DNA of 64,000 bases. Source: Komagataeibacter sp. FNDCF1 (GTDB lineage: Bacteria > Pseudomonadota > Alphaproteobacteria > Acetobacterales > Acetobacteraceae). The translations under genes were made by a program, and so were the position numbers. The notes below the pieces were generated by a model. The model had not been told where the DNA came from and made no database searches. It was given only the letters and a program-made list of their open reading frames with translations. Position 1 is the first letter of the stretch. Each line of letters begins with the position of its first letter. Location: contig NZ_JAIWOT010000001.1 of the NCBI RefSeq assembly GCF_021295335.1, positions 1,553,001-1,617,000 of the forward strand, written 5' to 3'. Shown here piece after piece: positions 8,192 to 17,382 of the stretch.

Positions 8192-10867
8192 TCAGGCCGG
8201 GCTGGTGGTCTTCTGGCGCGTGGCCAGCGCGGCCTGTGCCGCCGCCAGGCGGGCCACGGGCACGCGGAAGGGCGAGCACGAGACATAATCCAGCCCGACT
8301 TCATCAAAGAACGCGATGGAATCCGGGTCACCACCATGCTCGCCACAGATGCCCAGCTTCAGGTCAGGGGCGGTCTGCCGCCCCCTCTCCACCCCAAGGC
8401 GCACAAGCGCGCCCACGCCATCACGGTCGATGGACACGAACGGGTCGCGCGGCAGCAGGCCGTGATCAACGTAGTACGGCAGGAACGAACCCGCATCATC
8501 ACGCGACAGGCCAAACGTGGTCTGGGTCAGGTCGTTGGTACCAAACGAGAAGAAATCGGCATATTCCGCGATCTGGTCCGCCTGCAGGGCGGCACGGGGC
8601 AGTTCGATCATGGTGCCGATGGAGTAGTTGAGGTTTGTCCCTTCCTCCTGCAGCACGCGGGCGATCTCGTCCTCGGCGGCACGGCGGGTGGTGGCCAGTT
8701 CGGCCTTTGTCGCCACCAGCGGGATCATGATCTCGGGGTGGATGGGCCTGCCCAGTTCCTTTTCCACCAGCACCGCCGCCTGGATCAGTGCACGGACCTG
8801 CATGGCATAGATTTCCGGGCTGGTCAGACCAAGGCGGCAGCCACGGTGGCCCAGCATCGGATTGGTTTCCGCCAGTGCGGCGCAGCGGGCACGCACGTCG
8901 TCAACGCTTTTACCCAGCGCCTGTGCGACCTCGGCCATCTCGGCGTCGGCATGCGGCAGGAATTCATGCAGCGGCGGGTCAAGCAGGCGCACCGTGACCG
9001 GCAACCCGGCCATGATGCGGAACAGGCTGGCAAAATCATCGCGCTGGAACGGCAGCAGGGCGGCAATGGCCTTCTGGCGCACGCTTTCCTCATCGGCGAT
9101 GATCATCTGGCGGACAAAGCCGATGCGGTCGGGGCCGAAGAACATGTGCTCGGTCCGGGCCAAGCCAATCCCCTCCGCGCCAAAACGGCGTGCGGTGCGC
9201 GCGTCATCCGGCGTTTCGGCATTGGCACGCACGCCCAGGCGGCGCACGGCGTCCGCCCAGCCCATGAGCGTGTTGAAATCATCCGACAGCACGGGTTCGA
9301 TGGTGGGCACGCGCCCCAGGTAGACCGCGCCCGTCCCGCCATCGAGCGTGATCCATTCGCCCTGCGCCACGGTATGCGGGCCGACCGTCATGGTGCCTGC
9401 CGCGTAATCGACATGGATACTGCCTGCGCCCGCCACGCATACGCGGCCCATGCCGCGCGCCACCACGGCGGCGTGCGAGGTCATGCCGCCACGGGTGGTC
9501 AGCACGCCACGGGCTGCGTGCATGCCGTGCACGTCCTCGGGCGAGGTCTCGATACGGACGAGGATCACGTCCTCCCCCTTCGCCGCGCGGGCTTCGCATT
9601 CCTCCGCCGTGAACACCACGGCACCGGCAGCCGCACCGGGTGATGCGGGCAGGCCACGGGTCAGCTGCACGCGCTCGGCCCTGGGGTCAAGCGTGGGATG
9701 CAGCAGCTGGTCAAGCGATGCGGCGGGCACGCGCTGGATGGCTTCTTCCTGCGTGATCAGACCTTCGCGCGCCATGTCGATGGCGATCTTGAGCGCCGCA
9801 GCCGCCGTGCGCTTGCCGTTGCGGGTCTGGAGAATGTACAGGACGTTGCGCTGGACGGTGAATTCGATGTCCTGCATGTCCTTGTAATGGGTCTCCAGTA
9901 TGGAGCGCACGCGCAGCAGTTCGCCATAGGCCTGCGGAAGGGCGGTCTCCATCGGGTGCTGGCCGGCTTCGGCACGCGCACAGGCCATGGGCTGCGGTGT
10001 GCGGATGCCCGCCACCACGTCCTCGCCCTGCGCGTTGATCAGGTATTCACCGTAGAAGATGTTCTCACCCGTTGACGGGTCGCGGGTGAAGCACACGCCG
10101 GTGGCACAGTCATCACCCATGTTGCCGAACACCATGGACTGCACGTTGACCGCCGTCCCCCACGAGGCCGGGATCTCATGCAGCTTGCGGTACGTATTGG
10201 CGCGCGGGTTCATCCACGACCCGAGCACGGCGCCGATCGCGCCCCACAGCTGGTCCTGCGGACTGGTGGGGAATGCGGTGCCGGTATGGGTGGTGATGAT
10301 GTGATGATAATCGACCACGATCGTACGCCACTGTCCGGCGGTGATGGCGGTATCATCTTCCACCTTGCTGGCGCGCTTGAACTGCTCGAGCACGTCCTCG
10401 AAATGGTGGTGGGGCACGCCCATCACGACCGAGCCGTACATCTGGATGAACCGGCGGTAGCTGTCCCACGCGAAGCGCTCATCGCCCGAGGAACGGGCCA
10501 GACCTTCAACCGTCTGGTCATTCAGGCCCAGATTGAGCACGGTATCCATCATGCCCGGCATGGACACGCGCGCACCCGACCGTACCGAGACCAGAAGCGG
10601 GGCTTCGGGGTCACCAAAGCGCAGGCCCATCGACTGCTCGATGCGCTGCAGGGCGGCATCCACCTGCGCCTTCAGCGCATCGGGATATTTCCGGCCATTT
10701 TCATAAAAGGCCGAACAGACTTCCGTCGTAATGGTAAAGCCTGGCGGCACCGGAAGGCCATTCGCCGCCATTTCGGCCAGATTGGCGCCTTTGCCACCCA
10801 GGAGGTTGCGCATGTCCGCGCGCCCTTCGTTCAGGCCACTTCCGAAGCTGTAAACCCATTTGGTCAT
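8192..10867 (-). CDS. ppdK: pyruvate, phosphate dikinase
   Basis: 891 aa, normal for bacterial PPDK. The N-terminal ATP-grasp domain starts KWVYSFGSG and includes LLGGKGANLAEM. The swivelling phosphohistidine domain carries GGMTSHAAVVARGMG with the catalytic His near 464. The C-terminal PEP/pyruvate TIM barrel contains GIGLARTEHMFF, FSFGTNDLTQTTFG and GICGEHGGDP. It interconverts pyruvate + ATP + Pi and PEP + AMP + PPi. In acetic acid bacteria this allows gluconeogenesis from lactate, pyruvate or other C3 compounds. It is followed by its regulatory kinase/phosphatase. The 547-bp upstream region is shared with the divergent DUF3311/symporter pair, itself a candidate organic-acid importer, which fits the pathway. 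Confidence 0.97.
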   Translation of the reverse strand: MTKWVYSFGSGLNEGRADMRNLLGGKGANLAEMAANGLPVPPGFTITTEVCSAFYENGRKYPDALKAQVDAALQRIEQSMGLRFGDPEAPLLVSVRSGARVSMPGMMDTVLNLGLNDQTVEGLARSSGDERFAWDSYRRFIQMYGSVVMGVPHHHFEDVLEQFKRASKVEDDTAITAGQWRTIVVDYHHIITTHTGTAFPTSPQDQLWGAIGAVLGSWMNPRANTYRKLHEIPASWGTAVNVQSMVFGNMGDDCATGVCFTRDPSTGENIFYGEYLINAQGEDVVAGIRTPQPMACARAEAGQHPMETALPQAYGELLRVRSILETHYKDMQDIEFTVQRNVLYILQTRNGKRTAAAALKIAIDMAREGLITQEEAIQRVPAASLDQLLHPTLDPRAERVQLTRGLPASPGAAAGAVVFTAEECEARAAKGEDVILVRIETSPEDVHGMHAARGVLTTRGGMTSHAAVVARGMGRVCVAGAGSIHVDYAAGTMTVGPHTVAQGEWITLDGGTGAVYLGRVPTIEPVLSDDFNTLMGWADAVRRLGVRANAETPDDARTARRFGAEGIGLARTEHMFFGPDRIGFVRQMIIADEESVRQKAIAALLPFQRDDFASLFRIMAGLPVTVRLLDPPLHEFLPHADAEMAEVAQALGKSVDDVRARCAALAETNPMLGHRGCRLGLTSPEIYAMQVRALIQAAVLVEKELGRPIHPEIMIPLVATKAELATTRRAAEDEIARVLQEEGTNLNYSIGTMIELPRAALQADQIAEYADFFSFGTNDLTQTTFGLSRDDAGSFLPYYVDHGLLPRDPFVSIDRDGVGALVRLGVERGRQTAPDLKLGICGEHGGDPDSIAFFDEVGLDYVSCSPFRVPVARLAAAQAALATRQKTTSPA

Positions 10868-11414
10868 GTCTGTTCGTTCCTACACGCGTCGGTCTGTCAG
10901 AAATCGCGCCTGGTCCGGAACAGGGCAAAAAACAGGCGACCGCGCCATTAGTATTGTTTGTTGTTGGCAGGTCCGGGATAAGAAAATAACCGCCACTTCC
11001 ATATACGGGCAATCACTATTTTAGCTTCGCATGCGGACAGCCGCGTGCTGTCCGCCATGATGCAGCGGTGGGGGCGCCCAGCCCCTTCCATGATAAAATC
11101 TTTTAATAACAATGCATTGATTGTTAAAATCCAGCTTGCGGAACAGGGCTGCCGGTGCAACGGAATTGGTTATATTATTTTTTGTGATTTTAGTTATAAC
11201 TTATGTGAATTAATTTGCACATTATCCGCATTCCGTATTGCCACACTATTTTCCTTGTGCATTGCAGCAAAATTCTTGCGCGGCGCACAATAAAAAAATG
11301 TAATTACAAATACTCCTTCAAAAATACTTGCACTCCTTCCTGATTATGTTGACACTCTGCTGCCGCTTAATAAAAAGCCCTTCCGGCCAGATAAAAACAA
11401 GAAGTACGGTCAAC
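10868..11414. other. divergent intergenic region between ppdK and the DUF3311/symporter operon
   Basis: 547 bp that must contain outward promoters for ppdK (minus) and the transport pair (plus). The middle part, about 11080-11400, is AT-rich. No recognisable gene. I could not assign clear -35/-10 boxes or a regulator site. Confidence 0.5.
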
Positions 11415-11591
11415 ATGAAGAAAACCCTGTTCCTTCTGCTGCCTTTTGCGGGGCTCCTGTGGGTGCCGCTCTATAACCGGCATGACCCGAGCCTGTTCGG
11501 TTTCCCGTTTTTCTACTGGTACCAGCTTGCCTGGGTGCCGGTCACCTCCGTCCTTATCTGGATGGCCTGGAAGTCGGACCGTCAGTCATGA
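11415..11591 (+). CDS. DUF3311 small membrane protein, symporter partner
   Basis: 58 aa with two hydrophobic segments, LFLLLPFAGLLWVPLY and WYQLAWVPVTSVLIWMAW, joined by a short NRHDPSLFGFPFFYWYQ loop. This matches the DUF3311 family, small proteins encoded directly before sodium:solute symporters. Its TGA overlaps the symporter ATG by 4 bp (ATGA), so translation is coupled. It probably acts as an accessory subunit or assembly partner of the symporter in the inner membrane. The direct role is not known. Confidence 0.85.
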   Translation: MKKTLFLLLPFAGLLWVPLYNRHDPSLFGFPFFYWYQLAWVPVTSVLIWMAWKSDRQS

Positions 11592-13099
11592 ATACACTGT
11601 CCATTCCCGATCATGCCGCCACTGGCGTGTTCGTCTTCTGTTTTGTCGCCACCATCGTGCTGGGCAGTACCGTCCGGCTGTGGCGGCCGCTGCTGAACCG
11701 GCGCAGGGCCACAACCAGCCACACGGCGGATGAAGAATGGGGGCTGGGCGGCCGTGAATTCGGCGCCTGGGTCACATGGTTCCTGGTGGGGGGGGATTTC
11801 TATACCGCCTACACCGTGATTGCCGTGCCCGCCCTTGTCTATTCCACGGGGGGATTCGGCTTCTTCGCACTGCCCTACACCATTATCGTCTATCCGTTCA
11901 TCTTCGCGGTCATGCCCCGGCTGTGGACCATTGCGCGCGATGGCGGCCATGCCACGGCGGCCGATATCGTGCGTGCGCGTTTTGGCAGCCGGACGCTGGA
12001 ACTTGCGGTGGCGCTGAGCGGGCTGGTCGCGGTACTGCCCTATATCGCATTGCAGCTTATCGGCATCCGCACCGTGATCGAGGCGCTGGGCCTTACCGGC
12101 ATGCTGCCGCTGCTCATCGCCTTTGTCTCCCTTGCCGCCTATACTTGGCTTGGCGGGCTGCATGCACCGGCCCTGACCGCCTTTATCAAGGATATCATGA
12201 TTTATATCGCGGTACTGGCGGCCGTCATTATCGTGCCAATCCATCTGGGTGGGTACGGCGCCATGTTCCATGCGGCGGCCCGCCACCTGCCCCCCGTGCC
12301 GGACGGGCATATCGTCGCACAGGGGCAGACGGTGCCCTATGCCACGCTTGCGCTGTCATCCGCCTTTGCCGCGTTCCTGTACCCGCACACCCTGACGGGC
12401 ATCCTGGCCGCGAAATCCGCCGATACGATCCGGCAGAACGCGGTCTTCCTGCCGGTCTATACCATCGTGCTGGGACTGATCGCGCTACTGGGGCTGATGG
12501 CGCATGCGGCGGGCATTGTCACCACATCGTCATCACAGGTGGTGCCGCAGCTTTTCCTGGCCATCTTTCCGTCATGGTTCGCCGGTTTCTGCTTTGCGGC
12601 AATTGCCGTTGGCGCGCTGGTACCGGCCTCGGTCATGGCCATCGGCGCGGCCAACCTGATCATGCACAACATCCTGCCCGGCCGAGGCGAATCGGTAACC
12701 GGGTCAAGGATTGCAGGATTCGGGGTCAAGGTCGGTGCGCTGATCTGCGTGATGTTCCTGAATGCCCGATTCGCAATCGACCTGCAGCTGCTGGGTGGCG
12801 TCATCATCCTGCAGACATTTCCCGCACTGATCATGGGACTGCTGCCGCTGCGCCTGCCCGCACCGGCGCTGGTGGCGGGGTGGGTCATCGGGTCGGTCTC
12901 GGGGCTGGGACTTTGCTGGATGGATGGTCTCAAACCGGTTCATCCCGTGGCCTTCGCAGGCTTCTCGGCTTCGGTTTCCACCGGGTTGCTGGCGCTGGCC
13001 ATCAATATTGCCGTCACCTTCGCACTGGGATCGGTCATCAGGATTGCCCTTGGGGCCTCCCCCGCCACCCTGCGTACGGGGCCCGGCCTGCGGCGGTAG
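11588..13099 (+). CDS. sodium:solute symporter (SSS family), monocarboxylate-type
   Basis: 503 aa with about 13 hydrophobic segments. Early SSS features are present: GGREFGAWVTWFLVGGDFYTAYT, resembling the helix 1-2 region of the MctP/PanF-like branch, followed by RFGSRTLELAV. The family couples import of organic acids, amino acids or sugars to Na+ or H+. The coupling with a DUF3311 protein and the head-to-head position with ppdK suggest a monocarboxylate such as lactate, pyruvate or acetate, but this is inference from context. Inner membrane. A stem without a T-tract follows the stop codon. Confidence 0.85.
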   Translation: MNTLSIPDHAATGVFVFCFVATIVLGSTVRLWRPLLNRRRATTSHTADEEWGLGGREFGAWVTWFLVGGDFYTAYTVIAVPALVYSTGGFGFFALPYTIIVYPFIFAVMPRLWTIARDGGHATAADIVRARFGSRTLELAVALSGLVAVLPYIALQLIGIRTVIEALGLTGMLPLLIAFVSLAAYTWLGGLHAPALTAFIKDIMIYIAVLAAVIIVPIHLGGYGAMFHAAARHLPPVPDGHIVAQGQTVPYATLALSSAFAAFLYPHTLTGILAAKSADTIRQNAVFLPVYTIVLGLIALLGLMAHAAGIVTTSSSQVVPQLFLAIFPSWFAGFCFAAIAVGALVPASVMAIGAANLIMHNILPGRGESVTGSRIAGFGVKVGALICVMFLNARFAIDLQLLGGVIILQTFPALIMGLLPLRLPAPALVAGWVIGSVSGLGLCWMDGLKPVHPVAFAGFSASVSTGLLALAINIAVTFALGSVIRIALGASPATLRTGPGLRR

Positions 13100-13445
13100 C
13101 CCTATCTCCCTTCATGCGGCCGGAACTGGCCGCATGAAGCCTTCCCGCCCCATTTGCGATCGCGGCAGCAAAGCGGGAACAGGGCATGAAAGGGCAGGAC
13201 AGCCATGGCCCTGCCGCCGGTTACCCTGGACGGCAATTTTCGGGAACCGGCCATTCAATAGGGAAATGTTGCCTGCGAAGTTTTCCGCAGAATGCTTCAG
13301 GAAATACCGCTTTTTTTGAAGGAAGGCGGTATCCATGAAATTTTATCTTTATTTATCAGTGACCTGATCAGAAGCGTGCCCTGATGCCTAAAGGGGCCTG
13401 CCGCCATTCTGACGCACACACCGCAGGAAAAAGGCGTCCGCAGGG
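13100..13445. other. intergenic region between convergent symporter and bfd genes
   Basis: 346 bp. It holds the hairpin at 13110-13139 and a second small inverted repeat, ATACCGC (13304-13310) / GCGGTAT (13326-13332), next to a T7 run. This second repeat could stop transcription from either side. No supported gene. Confidence 0.45.
13110..13139 (+). terminator. hairpin after the SSS symporter
   Basis: Perfect 12-bp arms CTTCATGCGGCC / GGCCGCATGAAG with a 6-nt loop, 10 bp past the symporter stop codon. There is no T-tract, so it may be an mRNA 3' stabiliser or a weak terminator. Confidence 0.55.
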
Positions 13446-13667
13446 TCAGACTGCATTCATCTGCGCCCCCATATGCGCGGCCTCCGGCACGGCCATGCGG
13501 CCCTGACGGACCATCTGCCGCAGCAGGCAGACCACACCGGGCACGCAATTGCCGCACTGGGCGCGGCATCCCTTTGATTCATAAACTTCCTTTGGTCTTA
13601 CAGCCCCGTTTTTCACGGCGGCTTCCACATCGGTGTCGGTCAGCATATTGCAGGAGCAGACAAACAT
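13446..13667 (-). CDS. bfd: bacterioferritin-associated ferredoxin
   Basis: 73 aa. Cys4, Cys6, Cys38 and Cys41 give the CxC...CxxC [2Fe-2S] arrangement of Bfd (MFVCSCNM and AQCGNCVPG). Bfd passes electrons to bacterioferritin to release stored iron in the cytosol under iron limitation. The C-terminal tail, rich in Met and Ala, is longer than the core. A Fur-like site lies about 43 bp upstream of the start (13710-13724), matching the usual iron control of bfd. No bacterioferritin gene is in the window. Confidence 0.93.
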   Translation of the reverse strand: MFVCSCNMLTDTDVEAAVKNGAVRPKEVYESKGCRAQCGNCVPGVVCLLRQMVRQGRMAVPEAAHMGAQMNAV

Positions 13668-13709
13668 TTATCCATCCCATTCATGATGTGCCCGCAGCAT
13701 AATCACGAA

Positions 13710-13724
13710 TGAGAACAAATCGCA
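13710..13724 (-). promoter_or_regulatory. candidate Fur box upstream of bfd
   Basis: Read on the minus strand the site is TGCGATTTGTTCTCA, close to the alphaproteobacterial Fur pattern TGCGAATNATTCTCA. Its position just upstream of bfd makes sense biologically. The consensus is recalled from the literature and no scan was run. Confidence 0.45.
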
Positions 13725-13937
13725 ATACAATTAATAATCATTCCTGACTCTTTCCTTCATCCCTCCCATACCTTCCGGACATTCCTGTTTTCATTACCGT
13801 TATGTTCGATAATATCATTACGAAATCTATCACGACCCACAGGGAGCATTTTCCCGGCACGGGCCGGACGCCTATGCTGGCGGCTGATGGTGCAGGTCTG
13901 TCCGTGCGCCGCCTGTTTTCATTTCCACGAGGATACC

Positions 13938-14909
13938 ATGACCCGTTCCCCTCCCGCACCGATCAGCCATATCTTTGCCGCCCACGAATATTATGACATC
14001 AGGGCCGAGCTGGAAAAACGTCCCGGCGCCCTGCCCTGCACCCAGGTCGACACGTTCGCTCAGCTGGAGCAGATTGTGCCGGAGGCGGAAGTGCTGGTGG
14101 TGTCCATGCTGTGGCAAAACAGCCTGCTGGAACGCGCCCCCAAACTCCGGCTGATCCAGTCAATCAGTTCCGGCGTGGAACAGTTCGATCTGGACAGGCT
14201 GAAAGAACGCGGCATCCGCCTGTGCAACGCACGCGGCGCCAACGCATCCGCCGTAGCGGAACATGCGCTTGCACTCCTGCTCAATCTGGCACGGCGCCTG
14301 TATGAAGCACGCGACAACCAGAACAGGGCCCGCTGGTCCGGCACGGGAACGGACCAGCGCCCGCGCCTGCGTGAACTGACCGGCAGCACGGTCCTGATCA
14401 TCGGCATGGGCAGCATCGGGGACCAACTGGCACGACTGTGCCTGGCATTGGGCCTGCAGGTCAGCGGCATGCGCCACAGCCCGCGCCCGCTTGATGTACC
14501 GGGCGTGACACAGGTCGATGCCGCTGGCCTGCATGCGGCCATAAGCCAGGCGGACTACATTGTCCTGACCTGCCCCCTGACGGAGCAGACTACCGGGCTG
14601 ATGAACCAGGCCGCCTTTGCCGCCATGAAGCCCGATGCGTGCCTGATCAACGTCGCGCGCGGGCGCGTGGTGGAAGAAGCCGCACTGGTCGATGCCCTGC
14701 GCGCCGGGCGCATCCGTGGTGCCGCCATTGATACCTATGCCACCGAACCCCTGCCCCCGCAGTCCCCGCTCTGGACGCTTCCCAATCTGGTCATGACCAG
14801 CCATGTCGCGGGGGAGACACAGTTCTACGAACGCAATGTCGTTGATATCCTGCTCCAGAACATCACGGCCATCGAGACGGGGGGCACGCTGGTCAACCAG
14901 ATCATCTGA
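13938..14909 (+). CDS. D-2-hydroxyacid dehydrogenase (NAD(P)-dependent)
   Basis: 323 aa from the ATG with GAGGATACC just upstream. An N-terminal catalytic-domain segment is followed by a Rossmann domain with VLIIGMGSIGDQLARL (GxGxxG, about residue 155). The catalytic Arg lies in NVARGRVV (about 237), the acidic residue is carried by the YATEPLP stretch, and the His is in MTSHVAGE (about 288). The family reduces 2-oxoacids to D-2-hydroxyacids; members include glyoxylate/hydroxypyruvate, phosphoglycerate and formate-type enzymes, so the substrate is open. Cytosolic. It stands alone between bfd (divergent) and the Rrf2 regulator. Confidence 0.88.
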   Translation: MTRSPPAPISHIFAAHEYYDIRAELEKRPGALPCTQVDTFAQLEQIVPEAEVLVVSMLWQNSLLERAPKLRLIQSISSGVEQFDLDRLKERGIRLCNARGANASAVAEHALALLLNLARRLYEARDNQNRARWSGTGTDQRPRLRELTGSTVLIIGMGSIGDQLARLCLALGLQVSGMRHSPRPLDVPGVTQVDAAGLHAAISQADYIVLTCPLTEQTTGLMNQAAFAAMKPDACLINVARGRVVEEAALVDALRAGRIRGAAIDTYATEPLPPQSPLWTLPNLVMTSHVAGETQFYERNVVDILLQNITAIETGGTLVNQII

Positions 14910-15039
14910 CATGGGGGTGCCCCGGCACCTGCCCGCACGGGGATGGAGCGGAACCGGTTCAGGATCGTGCCCCCCGCTCCACCATGGTGACAGCATCCGT
15001 GCGCACCATCATGTCTGCCCGCATATGAACGCGACGTTA

Positions 15040-15062
15040 TTATTTCCGGCCTCTGGAAATAA
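15040..15062. promoter_or_regulatory. candidate operator: 8-bp inverted repeat before the Rrf2 regulator
   Basis: TTATTTCC, 7 nt, GGAAATAA is a perfect inverted repeat. It ends 26 bp upstream of the regulator ATG, the right place for autoregulation. It does not match the classical NsrR half-site well. Confidence 0.4.
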
Positions 15063-15088
15063 AATGCAGATTGTATATACCTTTCAGC

Positions 15089-15544
15089 ATGCGCCTGACC
15101 CTGCATACCGATTATGCCCTGAGAACACTGGTGTACCTGGGCGTCCATGCCGATCGCCTCGCCTCCATCCGTGAGGTTGCGCTTGTGTACGGCATTTCGG
15201 AAAACCATCTGGTCAAGATCATCCACAAGCTGGGACAGGGCGGCTTTGTCGAAACCATCCGGGGCCGCAACGGTGGCCTGCGGCTGGGCCGGCCCGCCAC
15301 GTCCATCCTCATCGGGGATGTGGTGCGCCATACGGAAGAAGACCTGGCGCTGGTCGCCTGCATGCACCCCGCCGGGCGCTGCGACAGCGCGCGGAAAACC
15401 TGCATACTGGCCGATGCCTGCCATCTGCGCGGCGTGCTGGGGAAGGCGCTGGGGTCCTTTGTCGCGGTGCTCGATCGTTACACCCTTGCCGATGTCATAA
15501 CGGACAGCGAACGCCTGCGCCTGCGTGCCCCCACCGCAATGTGA
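15089..15544 (+). CDS. Rrf2-family regulator, NsrR-like [Fe-S] sensor
   Basis: 151 aa. The winged HTH begins MRLTLHTDYALRTLVYLG and continues with YGISENHLVKIIHKL and a GRNGGLRLG wing, the NsrR arrangement. Three Cys follow in CMHPAGRC...CILADAC; the Rrf2 [2Fe-2S] sensors have three conserved Cys in this region. NsrR-type proteins repress nitric-oxide defence genes until NO damages the cluster. The ATG was chosen because conservation begins there; an upstream in-frame TTG at 15071 is possible. The next gene is an aldehyde dehydrogenase rather than an obvious NO-detoxifying gene, so the targets are unknown. Confidence 0.85.
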   Translation: MRLTLHTDYALRTLVYLGVHADRLASIREVALVYGISENHLVKIIHKLGQGGFVETIRGRNGGLRLGRPATSILIGDVVRHTEEDLALVACMHPAGRCDSARKTCILADACHLRGVLGKALGSFVAVLDRYTLADVITDSERLRLRAPTAM

Positions 15545-15793
15545 GCGGCATTGCCCGTTTCTGGCCATTGTATCAGCAGACGATCCATGCCCGGATGGGT
15601 CAGGCAGAAACCCCTTTGGCCTTCCCGCCATGGTCGCGGCGGGCGCGGCCGGGTGTTCAGTAACCCGGACCGTGGTCGCTCCATCTGCCGGCCACGCTTT
15701 TGCCCGGCGGCGCGGTTGATGGTAAATGAAACGATTCTTGCACGCGCGCCCGTGGAATATATAGTTGACGAAACTCTGAGGAATATACTGCTT

Positions 15794-17185
15794 ATGGCTT
15801 ACGCTACGACCAACCCTTACACCGGGGAAAAGCTGAAGACCTTCCCCGACGCCACGGATCAGGAAGTCGAGACCGCACTGACCGACGCCTATGATGCCTT
15901 CAAGGCCTGGCGTCACACCTCCTTTGCGGAACGTGCGAAGGTCATGACGGCCGCAGCTCAGATTCTGCGCCGCGATATCGACAAATACGCCAGGCTGATC
16001 ACGCTGGAGATGGGCAAGATCTACGCCGAAGCCAAGGCGGAGACCATCCTTTCGGCTGAAATCTTTGAATACTACGCCGCCAAGGCCGAAGAACTGCTTG
16101 CCCCCGAAAAGCTGCCAGTCGCCAATGCGGCCGAAGGCGACGCCACACTGATCCACCAGCCGCAGGGCATTGTCTTCGCGGTCGAGCCGTGGAACTTCCC
16201 CTACTATCAGGTCGCCCGCATCATCGCGCCCCAGCTTTCCGCCGGGAATACGGTGCTGCTCAAGCATGCCTCCAACGTACCGCAGTGCGCCGCCGCCTTT
16301 GACACGCTGATGCAGGAAGCAGGGCTGCCCAAGGGTGCGTTCCGCAACCTGTATGCCGCACGCCACCATACCGGCGTGATCCTGAGCGACCCGCGCGTGT
16401 GCGGCGTGGCGCTGACCGGTTCCGAAGGGGCGGGCACCATCATCGCGGGCATCGCCGCCAAGGCGCTCAAGAAATCCACGATGGAGCTGGGTGGTTCCGA
16501 CGCCTTCATCGTGCTGGATGACGCGGATCTGGAAAAGACCGTGAAATGGGCCGTGTTCGGCCGCCACTGGAATGCGGGCCAGGTGTGCGTCTCGGCCAAG
16601 CGTATCATCGTGGCGGATGCCATCTATGACCGATTTGTCGAGATGTACAAGAAGGGCGTTGCCGAACTGAAGGCTGGCGACCCGATGGACCCGGCCACCC
16701 AGCTTGCGCCCCTGTCCTCGCAGAAGGCCGCAGATGACCTGATGGCCCAGGTTGAGGAAGCGAAGAAGCACGGTGCGCATGTGGAAGTCATCGGCGCGCC
16801 GGTTCCGGAAAAGGGTGCCTTCTTCCGCCCCATGCTCATGACCAACCTGCACAAGGACAATGAAGCCCGGCTGTGGGAATTCTTTGGTCCCGTGACGCAG
16901 CTTTACCGCGCCAAGGACGATGCCGATGCCATCCGCATCGCCAATGATTCTCCCTATGGCCTGGGTGGTTCGGTGTTTACCAAGGACACCAAGCGCGGCG
17001 TGAAGGTTGCGGAGCAGATTTATACCGGCATGGTGTACGTCAACCATCCGACCATGGTTAAGGCCGACCTGCCGTTCGGTGGCGTGGCGCGTTCGGGCTA
17101 CGGGCGTGAACTGATTGGCCTTGGCATCAAGGAATTCGTCAATCACAAGCTGATTGACGTTGTGGATATTGATGCGCCGTTCTGA
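15794..17185 (+). CDS. NAD(P)-dependent succinate-semialdehyde dehydrogenase-type aldehyde dehydrogenase
   Basis: 463 aa, the short form of the family seen in Sad/GabD2-like enzymes. Catalytic residues: Asn in VEPWNFPYY, Glu in STMELGGSD, and Cys in NAGQVCVSAKR (about residue 263). The N-terminus AYATTNPYTGEKLKTFPDATD is typical of succinate-semialdehyde dehydrogenases. It would oxidise succinate semialdehyde to succinate in the cytosol, which could supply a TCA bypass via 2-oxoglutarate decarboxylation or GABA breakdown. No decarboxylase or transaminase lies nearby. An in-frame extension upstream is open, but the family N-terminus and GAGG favour this ATG. Confidence 0.85.
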   Translation: MAYATTNPYTGEKLKTFPDATDQEVETALTDAYDAFKAWRHTSFAERAKVMTAAAQILRRDIDKYARLITLEMGKIYAEAKAETILSAEIFEYYAAKAEELLAPEKLPVANAAEGDATLIHQPQGIVFAVEPWNFPYYQVARIIAPQLSAGNTVLLKHASNVPQCAAAFDTLMQEAGLPKGAFRNLYAARHHTGVILSDPRVCGVALTGSEGAGTIIAGIAAKALKKSTMELGGSDAFIVLDDADLEKTVKWAVFGRHWNAGQVCVSAKRIIVADAIYDRFVEMYKKGVAELKAGDPMDPATQLAPLSSQKAADDLMAQVEEAKKHGAHVEVIGAPVPEKGAFFRPMLMTNLHKDNEARLWEFFGPVTQLYRAKDDADAIRIANDSPYGLGGSVFTKDTKRGVKVAEQIYTGMVYVNHPTMVKADLPFGGVARSGYGRELIGLGIKEFVNHKLIDVVDIDAPF

Positions 17186-17247
17186 TCGGCAGCATCACCA
17201 GATCCGTAACGCCGGCCATTGACCCGACCCGGGCAATGGCCCATTCC

Positions 17248-17273
17248 GGTTCCCCGCCCTGGTGGCGGGGACC
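17248..17273 (+). terminator. hairpin after the semialdehyde dehydrogenase
   Basis: TCCCCGCC / GGCGGGGA arms with a 5-nt loop, extended by GG/CC after a one-base bulge. It lies 63 bp past the stop. No T-tract follows. Confidence 0.4.
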
Positions 17274-17382
17274 AGTCTGCTTTCCGCCATGCAATGCGTG
17301 CGGGATGCCCACGCCATGGTTCCATGAAAACCATCCGGATGGCGGCGTTTGATACACCGGGCCATGCCGTTCTTTTCATGAC

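Noticed and set aside
8123-9643. A 506-codon plus-strand frame across ppdK
   Set aside because: ppdK on the other strand is unambiguous, and the frame has no good start or motif.
14825-17146. A 773-codon open frame on the minus strand across the Rrf2 and semialdehyde dehydrogenase genes
   Set aside because: It lies antisense to two well-supported genes with catalytic motifs; long antisense frames are common at this GC content, and its translation shows low-complexity His/Arg/Gly text with no domain.
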